Below, piece after piece: positions 18,732 through 27,279 of a stretch of 64,000 bases of DNA. The notes under the pieces are model-generated. The model did not search any database. It saw only the letters and a program-made list of their open reading frames with translations, and was not told the origin of the DNA. Location of the stretch: the NCBI RefSeq assembly GCF_000615975.1, contig NZ_BAMP01000001.1, forward strand, positions 1 to 64,000. The letters run 5' to 3'. A program made the translations under genes and the position numbers. The stretch comes from Nitratireductor aquibiodomus NL21 = JCM 21793 (GTDB taxonomy: Bacteria; Pseudomonadota; Alphaproteobacteria; Rhizobiales; Rhizobiaceae). The number at the start of each line of letters is the position of its first letter. Within the stretch, counting starts at the first letter, position 1.

Positions 18732-18734
18732 CAC

Positions 18735-19867
18735 ATGGCCACCCAGCGCATTCTCGACTTCCTCGCCACCCGACGTCCCGACGGCCCCTGCCTCGTCGTC
18801 GACCTCGATGTTGTGCGTGACAATTACTGCGCCTTCGAAAAGGCACTGCCCGATTCCCGGATCTACTACGCTGTGAAGGCCAATCCTGCGCCGGAAATCC
18901 TGCGCCTTCTCGCTCAGCTCGGCTCCAGCTTCGACACCGCTTCCGTGGCGGAAATCGAGATGGCGCTGAATGCGGGCGCGACCGCAGATCGCATCTCCTA
19001 CGGGAATACGATCAAGAAGGAGCGCGACATCGCGCGTGCCTACGAGCTTGGCATTCGCCTGTTTGCCGTCGACTGCGAGGAAGAGGTGGAGAAGATCGCA
19101 CGTGTTGCCCCCGGTTCACGCGTGTTCTGCCGCGTCCTGACGGATGGTGCCGGGGCTGAATGGCCGCTCTCACGCAAATTCGGCTGTGTTCCGGCCATGG
19201 CGGTCGATGTTCTGCGCCATGCCCGAACGCTCGGCTCGATCCTTATGGCGTTTCCTTCCATGTCGGCTCGCAACAGACCGACCTTGATGCATGGGACCGT
19301 GCGCTGGCGGATGCCCGTGGTGTCTTCGGTGCGCTGGCGGATGAGGGCATCGTGCTGCGCATGGTCAACATGGGCGGCGGCTTCCCGACGCGGTATCTTC
19401 GTGACGTTCCGGCTGCCCAGGCATACGGTCAGGCGATCTTCTCGGCGCTGCGCAAGCATTTTGGCAACCGAATTCCCGAGACCATCATTGAGCCGGGCCG
19501 CGGCATGGTAGGCAATGCCGGCGTGATCAAGTCGGAAGTCGTCCTGATCTCCAAGAAGGCCGACAACGATAATGTGCGCTGGGTTTATCTCGACATCGGC
19601 AAGTTCGGCGGTCTGGCCGAGACCATGGACGAGGCGATCCGCTACCCGCTTGTGACGCGTCACGATGGCAGCGAAACGGCACCGTGCGTGCTGGCCGGTC
19701 CGACCTGCGATTCCGCTGACGTGATGTATGAGAAGACGCCCTATCCGCTGCCGCTGTCGCTGACCATTGGCGATGAAGTGCTGATCGAAGGTACGGGCGC
19801 CTACACCACGACCTACGCATCGGTGGCCTTCAACGGATTTGAGCCGCTTCGATCCTATGTGATCTGA
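18735..19867 (+). pseudogene. odc: Ornithine decarboxylase (alanine-racemase fold), frameshifted
   Basis: PLP enzyme converting ornithine (possibly also lysine) to putrescine, in the polyamine route that ends with homospermidine. The first frame has YYAVKANP with the PLP lysine K48, then SFDTASVAEIE and SYGNTIK. The second frame begins LDPYGVSFHVGSQQ and carries NMGGGFPTRY, EPGRGMVG and the active-site Cys in GPTCDSADVM. The break at about 19233 fits one lost C (GGCC to GGC). Corrected length is 377 residues, normal for rhizobial ODC. ATG at 18735 follows GGAGAG. Other features look functional. Confidence 0.88.
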
Positions 19868-19932
19868 CAGTGAAACGGGTTGCCCGCGCAAACCTGCGCG
19901 GGCCGGATTTCTCGGATTTCGGGATCGAGGCC

Positions 19933-20496
19933 ATGAACCAGGCTGTTGTCGGTGGCGCACCAGCGCACGCCTTTTCTATTCTTTGTGAAACCGCGCGGGA
20001 CTTGGCTGAGCGCGAGGCTCTGCTCGACCGTGTCATGGGACCGAAGCGCAGGCTGAAATCATCGGAGAAGCTGCGCCGTGGCCGTTTGCCGGCCGAAGGG
20101 CTGGCTTTCGTGGCGCGTGACGAGGCAGGATATCTGATCGGCTCTGTCCGGCTTTGGAACGTGCGCCTGGGCGCAGAGGGGGCAAACGCGCTCCTTCTCG
20201 GGCCGCTTGCGGTGGAGGCTGCGCTTTCGGGACGTGGCGTCGGGGCTGCGCTGATGCGCCATGCAATCGCCGAGGCGCGTCGACTGGAGCACACAGCGAT
20301 CCTGCTGGTTGGCGATGCTGCTTACTATGAGCGGTTTGGCTTCTCATCGGAGCTGACGGGTGCGCTTGCCATGCCCGGGCCCTATGAGACGGATCGGTTT
20401 CTGGCGCTCGAACTCCGGCCCGGTGCGCTCGCAAACGCATCCGGAACGCTCTGTGCCAGCGGTCGCACCGGGATCACCCGGAATCTGGTTGCGTAA
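19933..20496 (+). CDS. GNAT acetyltransferase, YhbS-like
   Basis: Predicted N-acetyltransferase of about 187 residues. The acetyl-CoA loop is LGPLAVEAALSGRGVGAALMRHAI, followed by ILLVGDAAYYERFGF. An upstream RERLLDR-like segment (EREALLDRVMGPKR) and RRGRLPAEGLAFVARD are typical of its subfamily. The in-frame GTG at 19870, three bases past odc, is an alternative start; ATG at 19933 fits the conserved region better. Tight linkage to odc suggests cotranscription and possibly polyamine or amine acetylation, but that is inference. Confidence 0.82.
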   Translation: MNQAVVGGAPAHAFSILCETARDLAEREALLDRVMGPKRRLKSSEKLRRGRLPAEGLAFVARDEAGYLIGSVRLWNVRLGAEGANALLLGPLAVEAALSGRGVGAALMRHAIAEARRLEHTAILLVGDAAYYERFGFSSELTGALAMPGPYETDRFLALELRPGALANASGTLCASGRTGITRNLVA

Positions 20497-20503
20497 AACG
20501 AAA

Positions 20504-20534
20504 GGGCGGACCGCTCTCGTATCGCGATCCGCCC
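20504..20534. terminator. Hairpin between convergent genes
   Basis: GGGCGGA / TCCGCCC 7-bp stem with a 17-base loop, between the GNAT gene (plus) and the SCP2 gene (minus). It could act in both directions; T tracts are poor. Confidence 0.4.
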
Positions 20535-20584
20535 GTATATGCCTGTCCCGGGGGGGTATGAACGCCCCGTTTGTCAAGCGCCGG

Positions 20585-20866
20585 TTACAGAACCTGACTG
20601 AGCTGCATGGCGACCGACATATCGCCGTCGACCTTGAGCTTGCCCTGCATGAAGGCAGCGGTTGGGTCGAGATCGCCTGCGATCATCGCTTCAAGATCGT
20701 CCTTCGACAGGCTGATAACGCAATCGGCGTCACTGTCTTCAGTGGAAACCGTGTTTCCGTCGATGACGACGACGCCGTCATTGCCGCAGTCGAATTTCAC
20801 TGACCGGCCGAAACCCGAGTCTGCCACGCGTGCCTTCACTTTCTCGGCGATTGCGTCCATCCCCAT
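20585..20866 (-). CDS. SCP2 sterol-carrier-domain protein
   Basis: A 93-residue single-domain SCP2 (sterol-binding) protein. Typical blocks are VKFDCGNDGVVVIDG, DADCVISLSKDDLEAMI and the AFMQGKLKVDGDMSVAMQL end that forms the lipid tunnel. It probably binds fatty acyl or other lipids in the cytoplasm. GGGAGA precedes ATG at 20866. It is transcribed alone; a palindromic operator-like site lies about 100 bases upstream. Confidence 0.9.
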   Translation of the reverse strand: MGMDAIAEKVKARVADSGFGRSVKFDCGNDGVVVIDGNTVSTEDSDADCVISLSKDDLEAMIAGDLDPTAAFMQGKLKVDGDMSVAMQLSQVL

Positions 20867-20962
20867 GCATATTCTCCCTGTAAACGCATCTGCGTTGTGT
20901 TGTCGTGCAATTGGCTTCACCCGTGCGAGGCACGCGTTGCCGATGGCCGACACTAGACGTTA

Positions 20963-20980
20963 GTTGACGTTTACGTCAAC
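20963..20980. promoter_or_regulatory. 18-base palindrome upstream of SCP2 gene
   Basis: Perfect inverted repeat GTTGACGT-TT-ACGTCAAC, centred about 105 bases before the SCP2 start and 14 bases beyond the MarR gene stop. Size and symmetry fit a dimeric repressor site; the TTGACGT half resembles operators I recall for MerR-family LiuR-type regulators. Confidence 0.5.
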
Positions 20981-20993
20981 GTCTTTGTTGGCT

Positions 20994-21527
20994 TTAACGA
21001 CGCGGGATCGGGGTTCTCTTCTTGCCGGCAAGCAGACGGTCGAGGAGTGCGATCAGAGCGTCTCGGTTCTCTTCTCCGCCCAGTCTTTCAATGATCCGCT
21101 TCTCGTGCTGCGCCCACAGCTTGGATATCTCGGCGATAAAATCCGAGCCCTTCGCGGTGAGGTGAAGCGAGTGCGAGCGGCGGTCAATGTCACCCTTGCG
21201 GCGCTCGGCGAGGCCGCGGGTTTCCAGGCAATCCATAAGTGCAACGAAATTCGCGCGTTTGATGCCGAGCTGCTCCGCTACTTCGGTCTGCTTTTGACCG
21301 GGGTTGGTGGCGATCAGGGAAAGCACTGCAAATTCCGTTGGCCGCAGCTTTACGCAGGCGAACGATTTCTGAAAATCCTGAAACACGGCAAGCTGAGCGC
21401 GGCGCAGCTTGTACCCGATGGCTGTCGCCAGAAGCGGTAAGCAGTGGCTGTTTGCATTTGTATCAAAGACATCAAGATAATCTTTGTCCGGTGTCCGGGC
21501 GGAAATATCGACCGAGGGCTGGGTCAT
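20994..21527 (-). CDS. MarR-family transcription regulator
   Basis: Winged-helix regulator of about 177 residues with a full MarR core: LRPTEFAVLSLIATNPGQKQTEVAEQLGIKR recognition region and the wing DRRSHSLHLTAKG. The N-terminal 30 residues are polar extension. ATG at 21527, with GTG two codons earlier, after GGAGA. It stands alone, downstream of a long AT-rich region and beside the flagellar cluster. Ligand and targets are unknown; a palindrome at 21659-21677 is a candidate autoregulatory site. Confidence 0.9.
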   Translation of the reverse strand: MTQPSVDISARTPDKDYLDVFDTNANSHCLPLLATAIGYKLRRAQLAVFQDFQKSFACVKLRPTEFAVLSLIATNPGQKQTEVAEQLGIKRANFVALMDCLETRGLAERRKGDIDRRSHSLHLTAKGSDFIAEISKLWAQHEKRIIERLGGEENRDALIALLDRLLAGKKRTPIPRR

Positions 21528-21658
21528 CGTCACTGTAAATCTCCAAACTATACTCTTTCGGCCCGCGCAAATCGCAGCGTCGAAACAGCGCTCCGCGTCT
21601 CTACCGAAAAATGGCGAGATAAATGCAGTAGCGAAAGACTGTTTGCATACGTTGGCCG

Positions 21659-21677
21659 TATAAGGCAACGCCTTATA
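21659..21677. promoter_or_regulatory. Palindrome upstream of MarR gene, candidate operator
   Basis: Perfect inverted repeat TATAAGGC-AAC-GCCTTATA, about 130 bases before the MarR start codon. MarR dimers bind sites of this size; autoregulation is common in the family. Confidence 0.5.
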
Positions 21678-21806
21678 TCCACATTAAACAAATCGATTTT
21701 GGACAGGAATGAGGCGTAGAGATACAAAAGTTCTCAGAAAGCAGGTTTTATTCGCCTTCTATTTCTCGATATAATCTTTATGGGAGATATTTTTTCAAAC
21801 ATCCAA

Positions 21807-21824
21807 ATTTATATTTTTATAAAT
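21807..21824. repeat. AT-only inverted repeat
   Basis: ATTTATA-TTTT-TATAAAT within the AT-rich region. Could be a bent or easily melted DNA element or a binding site for a nucleoid regulator. Confidence 0.35.
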
Positions 21825-22056
21825 ATGCAAACGATTATCGGGCCTGACCATTTTGCTCGGTTTATGGTCCGGGTCGGAGCGTAAACCCGATGGTCAACGA
21901 GAGCCAGGAAGATGAAAGCGGAGGCGTGAGTGCCTGAAATTCGGGTCGCTTCCCCATTTCGTGTAAGCGTTGACCGGCCCTAAAACGTCGGACCGAAAAG
22001 TGGACTCCGGATTTTGGATTGTTTCGATGCTCCATCAATAGATTAGATCGTCCTTT

Positions 22057-22076
22057 GTGCGTCCCGACGGACGCAC
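22057..22076 (-). terminator. Hairpin at end of flagellar operon
   Basis: Inverted repeat GTGCGTC / GACGCAC with a 6-base loop a few bases past the stop of the last minus-strand gene. No clear T tract on the minus strand, so it is only a candidate terminator. Confidence 0.4.
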
Positions 22077-22082
22077 GGCGAT

Positions 22083-22598
22083 CTAGTGAGCGTTCTTCTG
22101 CGGTGCGGGTGCCGCGTCGGCTGGCCCAAGGCGGCTGCGCGCGGTCTTGTCACGGATCTCGGCCTTCGAGAGATAGTCGGCCTGTTCGATGAAAACTTCA
22201 TGGATGAGCTTTTCGCCCACACGTTTGTTGATACTCTCGCGCAGGCCGTCGCGGAAGGCGGCGACATCGAACCCATTCTCGCTGGCGTAGTCGATCGCCG
22301 GATTCGCATAGAGATGGGAGTAGATTTCATCCACCAGCATCGTCTCCACCGGAATGCTCAGGGCAGGCAGCTTCTTGGAATCGACCGAGTAGGAGAGGCG
22401 GGTCAGAAAGTAGCCGTCCACCGTCCCGGCCTTGATGACCGGCACCGATATGACATCGGTGCTCACATAGTCGAGACCGCCGAAGAATGCAGGCGGTGGC
22501 TCGGCACTGATCTTGGCCTGTGAGAACTGGAACGAATAAAGCATCGTTCCGACCGTCACGGCGCAGATCCAGAGGGCGGCGAAGACGAACTTGATCAT
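22083..22598 (-). CDS. Membrane-anchored protein of flagellar cluster, function unknown
   Basis: A 171-residue protein with one N-terminal membrane helix (FVFAALWICAVTVGTMLYSF) and a soluble domain that begins KISAEPPPAFFGGLDYVSTDV. The layout, one anchor then an extracytoplasmic domain in the last position of a flagellar operon, resembles FliL-like basal-body proteins, but I see no FliL signature. A short Ala/Pro tail ends it. Its start overlaps the stop of the upstream gene by four bases, so it is cotranscribed. Confidence 0.75.
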   Translation of the reverse strand: MIKFVFAALWICAVTVGTMLYSFQFSQAKISAEPPPAFFGGLDYVSTDVISVPVIKAGTVDGYFLTRLSYSVDSKKLPALSIPVETMLVDEIYSHLYANPAIDYASENGFDVAAFRDGLRESINKRVGEKLIHEVFIEQADYLSKAEIRDKTARSRLGPADAAPAPQKNAH

Positions 22599-23008
22599 GC
22601 TGGCGAGGCCTGCCCGAATTCCTGCTGAGAGTAGGTGCCGTCCGTCTGGGCGCGCTGGATGGCGTCCTGAAGCAGATCGGCGACCTCATTCACTGCGCCC
22701 ATATGCGCGCGGATGGTGGCTTCGTTGTCGGCGAGCTTGTCGCGCAGGCGGATAAGGGCGTCGCGGTGCGCACTGGCAAGACCGCCCTCGTTGGCTCCTT
22801 TGAGCGCGCGGGTGAGCTCGTAGAGGTGGCGGCTCTTGCGTGCATTGGAAGCCTTGAGGTCGAAGGCAGGATCATTGCGGATCGCAGCCGTCTCGGCATC
22901 GATGGTCTCCTCAATGCGGCGCATGATTGCCAGGGCGCTTGCGCCGCCGTGCTGGCTCATAGCCAGAGAGGCATTTTCGGAGTGGGCTGCGGAGGTCATA
23001 TCATACAT
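22595..23008 (-). CDS. Helical protein of flagellar cluster, FlgN-like
   Basis: A 137-residue, almost all-helical soluble protein. The core has ALAIMRRIEETIDAETAAI, RKSRHLYELTRALKG and ALIRLRDKLADNEATIRAHM. These long amphipathic helices resemble FlgN-type chaperones for FlgK/FlgL. The assignment rests on helicity, size and location only. Overlaps the next gene by 4 bases (ATGA-type coupling). ATG at 23008 chosen; a second ATG three codons in is possible. Confidence 0.6.
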   Translation of the reverse strand: MYDMTSAAHSENASLAMSQHGGASALAIMRRIEETIDAETAAIRNDPAFDLKASNARKSRHLYELTRALKGANEGGLASAHRDALIRLRDKLADNEATIRAHMGAVNEVADLLQDAIQRAQTDGTYSQQEFGQASPA

Positions 23009-23030
23009 GGTTTCGTTCCGTTTCTGAACT

Positions 23031-23588
23031 TCAGCTCTCTTCGTCGCGGCTGGACGACGGTGCAGTGTTTACGCCCAGCGTTTTCGCGGCGTGTCGCTCG
23101 ATTTCCTCGACCATGGCGGTGGAAAGAAGTGTTCGCCTGCCGATCGCCTCCTGTTCGGGCGTCTGAGAGACGGCGCCCACGGGCACTGGCTTTTCGTTTT
23201 CAACCGTGTAGTCGCGCAGGACGTTGCGGGCGATGCCGATGCCGCCTTTTTCAGCCAGCGTCTCGCTTAACTGCTGTGCCAGCATGGAGCGCCACATTTC
23301 GCCGGCAAGGCCCTCGCCGTAAACGGCGGAGGTTTCCTCGGGCAGAAGCGATTGCATGAAGTTCTGCAGCACCATCGCCTCGAACTTCTTTTCGACATCG
23401 GAGGGGGCGTTCACGCTGACCTTCGTGGTGCCGACGGGCTGGTTGTCGAACACTGCCGAGAAGCTGGCGGTCGCACCCGACTTTGCCTGGAGCCGCTCTC
23501 TGGCGGCTGCGGCTTTGGCGGGGTCGGCGGCGCGCGCCACGTTCAGGACAATGTCGCCGGGAGGCGATATCGCCAAGGCGTCCTCCAT
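23031..23588 (-). CDS. FlgJ-like rod-binding protein
   Basis: A 185-residue protein with the FlgJ N-terminal rod-binding domain: KKFEAMVLQNFMQSLLPEE, then YGEGLAGEMWRSMLAQQLSETLAEKGGIGIA, the family core. The muramidase domain of enterobacterial FlgJ is absent, as is usual in alphaproteobacteria, where a separate transglycosylase does that work (candidate at 33.2 kb). It scaffolds rod assembly in the periplasm. Confidence 0.85.
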   Translation of the reverse strand: MEDALAISPPGDIVLNVARAADPAKAAAARERLQAKSGATASFSAVFDNQPVGTTKVSVNAPSDVEKKFEAMVLQNFMQSLLPEETSAVYGEGLAGEMWRSMLAQQLSETLAEKGGIGIARNVLRDYTVENEKPVPVGAVSQTPEQEAIGRRTLLSTAMVEEIERHAAKTLGVNTAPSSSRDEES

Positions 23589-23636
23589 CGTTCGTGTCTG
23601 TGAGGGACATATTCACAGAACAAGCTTGTGGGAGGC

Positions 23637-24026
23637 TTAAGCTCCGTTTGTCCTGCGGCGTTCGATAAACTCCAGACGCTCCTTGTCGGCGGCGCTGCGT
23701 TCTTCGAGATCAGCGGCTTCGCGGTAGGCGCGGGCGAGCGCGTTGCTGCGTGCATCCGCCTGCATGATGCTCTGGGCCTCCTGCCGGGCGCGATCGGCAC
23801 TTGTGCGGCTGCGCTCGAGCGCGCTGGCAACACGGCGGTGGTAGAGCTCGGGAAACAATGCGGTCATGGCGGTGCCGCTGTCGAGCGTTTCGGTGATGGT
23901 TCTTGCCTCGTCCCGAGCGGCAGCGGCTTCGGCCATGTGCGCGGCGTGCTGTGCCTGATGGAAATCCTTGAGGCGTTGCATCACCAGAACCAGTTTCTGC
24001 AGGCGCTTCTGGCGGGGTGTCGGCAT
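23637..24026 (-). CDS. FliJ-like coiled-coil protein
   Basis: A 129-residue coiled-coil protein: basic N-terminus (PRQKRLQKLVLVMQRLKDFHQ), then a long Ala/Glu/Arg-rich helix ending LEFIERRR. Length, charge pattern and position just after fliR match a FliJ-type export adaptor that works with the FliI ATPase. No sequence signature is strong enough to be certain. Confidence 0.65.
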   Translation of the reverse strand: MPTPRQKRLQKLVLVMQRLKDFHQAQHAAHMAEAAAARDEARTITETLDSGTAMTALFPELYHRRVASALERSRTSADRARQEAQSIMQADARSNALARAYREAADLEERSAADKERLEFIERRRTNGA

Positions 24027-24028
24027 CG

Positions 24029-24775
24029 CTAGCGCCCTTCGAAGATCGGGAAGAAGCCCTCGGCAAAGAGCCCGAGGAGCGAGGGAATGGCGAAGTAGAG
24101 AAGAATGGTGCCACCGGCGATCACGAAAGGCAGGGAGATGAAGTAGATCGGAATCTGCGGCGTGAGCTTGTTGATGAAGCCGATGGCGAGGTTCACCAGG
24201 ATGGCATAGGCCAGGAACGGGCTGCCAAGCCGGATCATCACGAAGAATGCGTCGGACAGCGTGTCGGTGATGTCGGTCAGTGCCGCCTGCGGATCGAACA
24301 GGCTTTCGATCGGGGCAAGCTCGTAGGAGACCACAAGTGCGCGAATGATCTGATGGTGGAAATCGAGAACGAAAAGCAGCATCAGGGCTGACAGCGAAAT
24401 GAGTGCGGTCAGGGGCGGCTGTGCTTCCGCCTCCTCAATGGCGGTACCGCCTGCCGCCATGCCGAAGCCGGAAAACATCGCCATGGATGTGCCGATGAAC
24501 TGAAGCGACAGCACGTAGAGACGCGCAATGAGGCCGATCAGCGCTCCTATGGCCAGTTCCGAGGCAATGAGCAGGAACAGTGGACCAGGCTCACTGGAGA
24601 CATGCGGCGTGATCAGGTCCCACAGATGTGCGAGCATGGCGAGTGTTGCCGCCACCGCCACGAACAGGCGCACCTGCATCGGCACGCGCACGCTCGAAAG
24701 CCCCGGCATAAACAGGAAGCATCCGCCGATGCGGCAAAAGGCGAGAAAGGCTGCCAGAAGCGGGGTTTCGAGCAT
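24029..24775 (-). CDS. fliR: Flagellar export gate protein FliR
   Basis: A 248-residue polytopic protein of the export gate. Family blocks include FLAFCRIGGCFLFMPGLSSVRVPMQVRL at the N-terminus and ALIGLIARLYVLSLQFIGTSMAMFSGFG in the middle. About six membrane helices. It lies two bases before the FliJ-like gene and downstream of flhA. Confidence 0.95.
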   Translation of the reverse strand: MLETPLLAAFLAFCRIGGCFLFMPGLSSVRVPMQVRLFVAVAATLAMLAHLWDLITPHVSSEPGPLFLLIASELAIGALIGLIARLYVLSLQFIGTSMAMFSGFGMAAGGTAIEEAEAQPPLTALISLSALMLLFVLDFHHQIIRALVVSYELAPIESLFDPQAALTDITDTLSDAFFVMIRLGSPFLAYAILVNLAIGFINKLTPQIPIYFISLPFVIAGGTILLYFAIPSLLGLFAEGFFPIFEGR

Positions 24776-24823
24776 GGCGTCAGGCCACCGCCGCGGTCAC
24801 TTTCAGGAGGCGGGCGACGCGCA

Positions 24824-26911
24824 TCAGGAAATCGAACCCAATACGCTGAGTTCGACGCCCTTTGCCATCTCAACATGGCTTAGCACCGGCAGCGTCGGGA
24901 AAAGCCGTTCGGTGATCATGCGTACATAGGGGCGCGCCTCCGGCGCGGTGACAAGCACAAAGCGTTCGCCGGCATCAAGATGCTTGCGGATGGCGGTGCT
25001 CGCTTCCTGACCAAACTCCTCGAGCTGACGTGGGTCGATGTCGAACTCGCGGATTTCGCCCTTGGCATCGCGCTTGAGTGCCTGGTGAAAGGCGAGGTCC
25101 CATCGGCCGCCGAGCCGCAGCACCTTGAGTGTGTTGCCCTCGGTCAGGTCGCCGCAGATCTGCTGTGCCATGCGAATGCGCACATGCTCCACGATCTGCT
25201 CCGTGCGGCGGATATGCGGCGCGATCTCGGCGATGGCCTCGATGATAAGGTGCAGGTTGCGGATCGACACGCGCTCGGCCAGGAGCAGCTTCAGCACCGC
25301 CTGCAGGCCCGGATAGGTGATGTGCGAGGAGCAGATTTCGTCGGCAAGCTTACGATATTCGGGGTCGAGCCGCTCAATGAGCGCCTTCATGTCCTTGTAG
25401 GAGAGGAGCTGCGGCAGGTTGTTGCGGATCACTTCGCTCAGATGGGTGAGCAGCACAGACATGTTGTCGGCGAAGGCGTAGCGCTCGCGTTTCAGGTCGT
25501 CAGCGAACATTTCCGGTACCGAGAAGGCGCGCATGCCAAAGGCGGGTTCCTTGACCTCCTCGCCGGGGATGTCGGGCATGCGGTTGTTGCCGACCAGAAC
25601 GAGCAGTTCTCCCACGCGCATCTGGTATTCGGTAACCACCGTGCCATGGATCTTGATGCGGTAGCTCTTTGGCGGGATCGAATAATCGTCGGTCAGCCGC
25701 ACCTCGGGCACCACGAAACCGTATTGCGCGGCGAATTTCTTGCGCATCTTGCCCATCCGGTAGGCGAGTTCCTGATGCGATGCCAGAAGCCGCGTCGAAA
25801 GCTGTTTGCCGATGAGAAGCTCGATCTCTGCGGTTTTCAGCGATGATTTGACGGAGTTGCGTTCTTCCTCTTCCTGAGAAAGCTGCTCCTGTCTCTGTGC
25901 CTCGTTGTGCTTCTCCTGCCTTTGGCGCGCCCGCCGTGGCAGCGCATAGCCGATCCCGGCCATGGCGCCGGCCAATGCCACAAAGGGCAGGAAGGGGAGA
26001 CCGGGTACAAGGCCGAGCACGGTCAGGAGCATCGCGGCAACGAAGAGCGCGCGCGGATAGGCGCTGAGCTGCCCGAACACGGCCTGATCGGCGGAACCGC
26101 GCGTGCCGCCCTTGGAGACCAGAAGGCCGGCCGCCAGTGACACGATGAGAGCCGGAATCTGCGAGACAAGGCCGTCGCCCACGGAAAGTTTGGTGAAGAC
26201 ATCCGCCGCTTCGCCGATGCTCATGTCGTGGCGCGCGTAGCCGATGGCAATGCCGCCGACGATGTTGATGGCGGTGATGATGAGGCCGGCGATGGCATCG
26301 CCGCGTACGAATTTGGAGGCGCCGTCCATGGCGCCGAAGAAGGAGCTTTCCTCTTCCAGTTCGGCGCGCCGGCGCTGGGCTTCCTTATCGTCGATCGTAC
26401 CGGCGGAAAGATCGGCATCGATGGACATCTGCTTGCCGGGAATGGCGTCGAGGGTGAAGCGGGCGCCAACCTCGGCTATACGCGTCGAACCCTTGGTGAT
26501 GACGACGAAGTTCACCACCACCAGGATCATGAAGACGATCAGGCCGATGACGAAATCGCCGCTCATCACCATGCGCGAGAAACCACCGATCACGTAGCCT
26601 GCCGCGTTCGCCCCCTCATGTCCTTCCGAAAGGATCACGCGCGTCGTGGCGATGTTGAGCGAAAGGCGCAGCATCGTCGCAATGAGCAGGATTGTGGGGA
26701 AAGAGGAGAAATCCAGTGGCCTCTGAATCCACAGCGCGACCATCAGGATCAGCACCGAAAGCGCGATCGAAAACGCGAGGCCGACGTCGATCAGAAAGGC
26801 CGGGATGGGCAGGAAGAGCACCGCCAGAATGATGACAATGCCGACGGCAAAGCCGATGTCGCGGCCGTGTTTTCTGGTCTCTGCGCCCGTGATTGCTTCG
26901 CTCAACGCCAT
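24824..26911 (-). CDS. flhA: Flagellar export gate protein FlhA
   Basis: A 695-residue protein with eight N-terminal membrane helices and a large cytosolic domain that forms the export ring. Recognisable parts are the loop [23 protein letters not shown] and the cytosolic region with GVLVLV-type [23 protein letters not shown]. The ATG at 26911 follows GGGAAG; the upstream start at 26947 adds 12 residues unlike FlhA. It follows fliQ closely. Confidence 0.97.
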   Translation of the reverse strand: MALSEAITGAETRKHGRDIGFAVGIVIILAVLFLPIPAFLIDVGLAFSIALSVLILMVALWIQRPLDFSSFPTILLIATMLRLSLNIATTRVILSEGHEGANAAGYVIGGFSRMVMSGDFVIGLIVFMILVVVNFVVITKGSTRIAEVGARFTLDAIPGKQMSIDADLSAGTIDDKEAQRRRAELEEESSFFGAMDGASKFVRGDAIAGLIITAINIVGGIAIGYARHDMSIGEAADVFTKLSVGDGLVSQIPALIVSLAAGLLVSKGGTRGSADQAVFGQLSAYPRALFVAAMLLTVLGLVPGLPFLPFVALAGAMAGIGYALPRRARQRQEKHNEAQRQEQLSQEEEERNSVKSSLKTAEIELLIGKQLSTRLLASHQELAYRMGKMRKKFAAQYGFVVPEVRLTDDYSIPPKSYRIKIHGTVVTEYQMRVGELLVLVGNNRMPDIPGEEVKEPAFGMRAFSVPEMFADDLKRERYAFADNMSVLLTHLSEVIRNNLPQLLSYKDMKALIERLDPEYRKLADEICSSHITYPGLQAVLKLLLAERVSIRNLHLIIEAIAEIAPHIRRTEQIVEHVRIRMAQQICGDLTEGNTLKVLRLGGRWDLAFHQALKRDAKGEIREFDIDPRQLEEFGQEASTAIRKHLDAGERFVLVTAPEARPYVRMITERLFPTLPVLSHVEMAKGVELSVLGSIS

Positions 26912-27009
26912 GCCGGTCTTCCCACTCGATTCAGGACGCGTTTGCACGCCCGCGCGCTGACGCTAGCGCGTCAAGCTTGCGCGAAAGAGGAGAGTGGCGC
27001 GGGAAGAGG

Positions 27010-27276
27010 TCAGAAGCCGCCTTCGATGCGCTGAAAGATGACGTTGCTGAAACCGGAAATCTGCGAGGCGACGAAGGGTGCCGAAAAGGCAACCGCAACG
27101 AGGATTGCCACGATCTTGGGAACGAAGGTGAGGGTGATTTCCTGCACCTGTGTCAGCGCCTGCACAAGCGCGATGCCGACGCCGACCACCATGGCGACGA
27201 TGACCGCGGGGCTGGAGGCCACCAAGACGGTCCAGATCGCATACTGGACGATATCGAGGGCGTCGGCTTCGTTCAT
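27010..27276 (-). CDS. fliQ: Flagellar export gate protein FliQ
   Basis: An 88-residue protein with two membrane helices, the usual FliQ length, and conserved VGVGIALVQALTQVQEITLTFVPK. It forms part of the FliPQR gate. It lies three bases after flgD and upstream of flhA. Confidence 0.96.
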   Translation of the reverse strand: MNEADALDIVQYAIWTVLVASSPAVIVAMVVGVGIALVQALTQVQEITLTFVPKIVAILVAVAFSAPFVASQISGFSNVIFQRIEGGF

Positions 27277-27279
27277 TGT

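Larger units (their letters stand above)
18188..18734. promoter_or_regulatory. Intergenic region upstream of odc, divergent promoters and leader
   Basis: 547 bases without a convincing gene between the amidase start and the ornithine decarboxylase start. The short frames here look like chance. The left part, with an AT-rich AAAATTTTTCATTGATTGTG stretch near 18255-18275, probably holds promoters in both directions. The right part, about 18300-18720, is GC-rich, full of inverted repeats and ends just before the odc ribosome site, consistent with a long structured mRNA leader. Confidence 0.6.
21528..22082. promoter_or_regulatory. AT-rich intergenic region upstream of MarR gene
   Basis: 555 bases without a credible gene, between the MarR gene start and the end of the flagellar operon. 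Around 21740-21835 the base composition drops sharply in GC compared with the rest of the window and includes the palindrome at 21807-21824. It likely holds the MarR promoter and binding sites for regulators or nucleoid proteins. Short frames inside lack ribosome sites and conserved features. Confidence 0.5.
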
